Notes under the pieces: model-generated
The model's database searches: none
Told to the model about the DNA's origin: nothing
Seen by the model: only the letters and a program-made list of their open reading frames with translations
In this document: piece after piece, positions 61,867 to 64,000 of the stretch
Numbering within the stretch: position 1 is the first letter of the stretch
Layout: every line of letters starts with the position of its first letter
Position numbers and translations under genes: made by a program
Source: Promicromonospora iranensis
GTDB taxonomy: Bacteria; Actinomycetota; Actinomycetes; Actinomycetales; Cellulomonadaceae
Reading direction: 5' to 3'
Assembly: GCF_028994775.1 (NCBI RefSeq)
Contig: NZ_JAJQMN010000010.1
Span: forward strand, 16,327 to 80,326
Length of the DNA: 64,000 nucleotides

Positions 61867-64000
<2,134 letters not shown>

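Overview
The window is a GC-rich chromosomal stretch of an actinobacterium. The mtrA-mtrB-lpqB block, hpf, comF, a GTG-started secA, frequent ATGA/GTGA start-stop overlaps and -10 boxes of the TANNNT type all point that way. The gene set suits Micrococcales (for example Promicromonosporaceae or Cellulomonadaceae), but the genus cannot be fixed from sequence reading alone. Coding density is high. No rRNA, tRNA, CRISPR array, insertion sequence or prophage was seen, and no gap between genes exceeds about 300 bases.

Layout. (1) 1-5529: sulfate activation. A cysC-like APS kinase (running off the left edge) and a TauE/SafE permease are transcribed leftward, and cysQ-cysD-cysN rightward, from a shared region with a perfect 9+9 bp inverted repeat. 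(2) 5733-16240: four large acyltransferase-3/SGNH proteins of two subtypes, two of them tandem duplicates, with a secreted subtilisin-like protease among them; this looks like an envelope-glycan O-acylation locus. (3) 16343-23442: PaiB-like protein plus amidohydrolase, two DUF202 membrane proteins, a GT61-type glycosyltransferase and a gamma-glutamyltranspeptidase. (4) 23702-28822: a four-gene OpuC-type osmoprotectant ABC transporter, then an Nramp-like protein lacking the usual metal-site motifs. (5) 28896-34475: an envelope locus of DMT transporter plus GT4 leftward and hydrolase, GT4 and acyltransferase rightward. (6) 34518-42104: RDD protein, then SpoIIM, a membrane protein, DUF4129, DUF4350, MoxR ATPase and DUF58. 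(7) 42296-45675: secreted trypsin-like protease and a NarL-type two-component pair. (8) 45871-51833: mtrA-mtrB-lpqB, then hpf and comF on the opposite strand. (9) 52047-61571: YcaQ/AlkX-like DNA glycosylase, a CPA2 cation/proton antiporter, and a six-cistron Mrp antiporter operon on the minus strand. (10) 61867-end: secA, cut by the right edge.

How the genes fit together. The sulfur genes turn sulfate into APS and PAPS and recycle the 3'-phosphoadenosine by-product. The acyltransferases, glycosyltransferases, hydrolase and secreted proteases suggest a surface polymer that is built and decorated. The Opu transporter, Mrp complex and CPA2 antiporter handle osmotic, sodium and pH stress, and MtrAB-LpqB couples envelope state to transcription.

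Regulation visible in the DNA includes strong GC-rich hairpins between convergent genes (two contain the stop codon in the stem), three perfect inverted repeats in promoter regions, and a recurring promoter type in which a TANNNT box lies 6-8 bases before the start codon, implying leaderless mRNAs.
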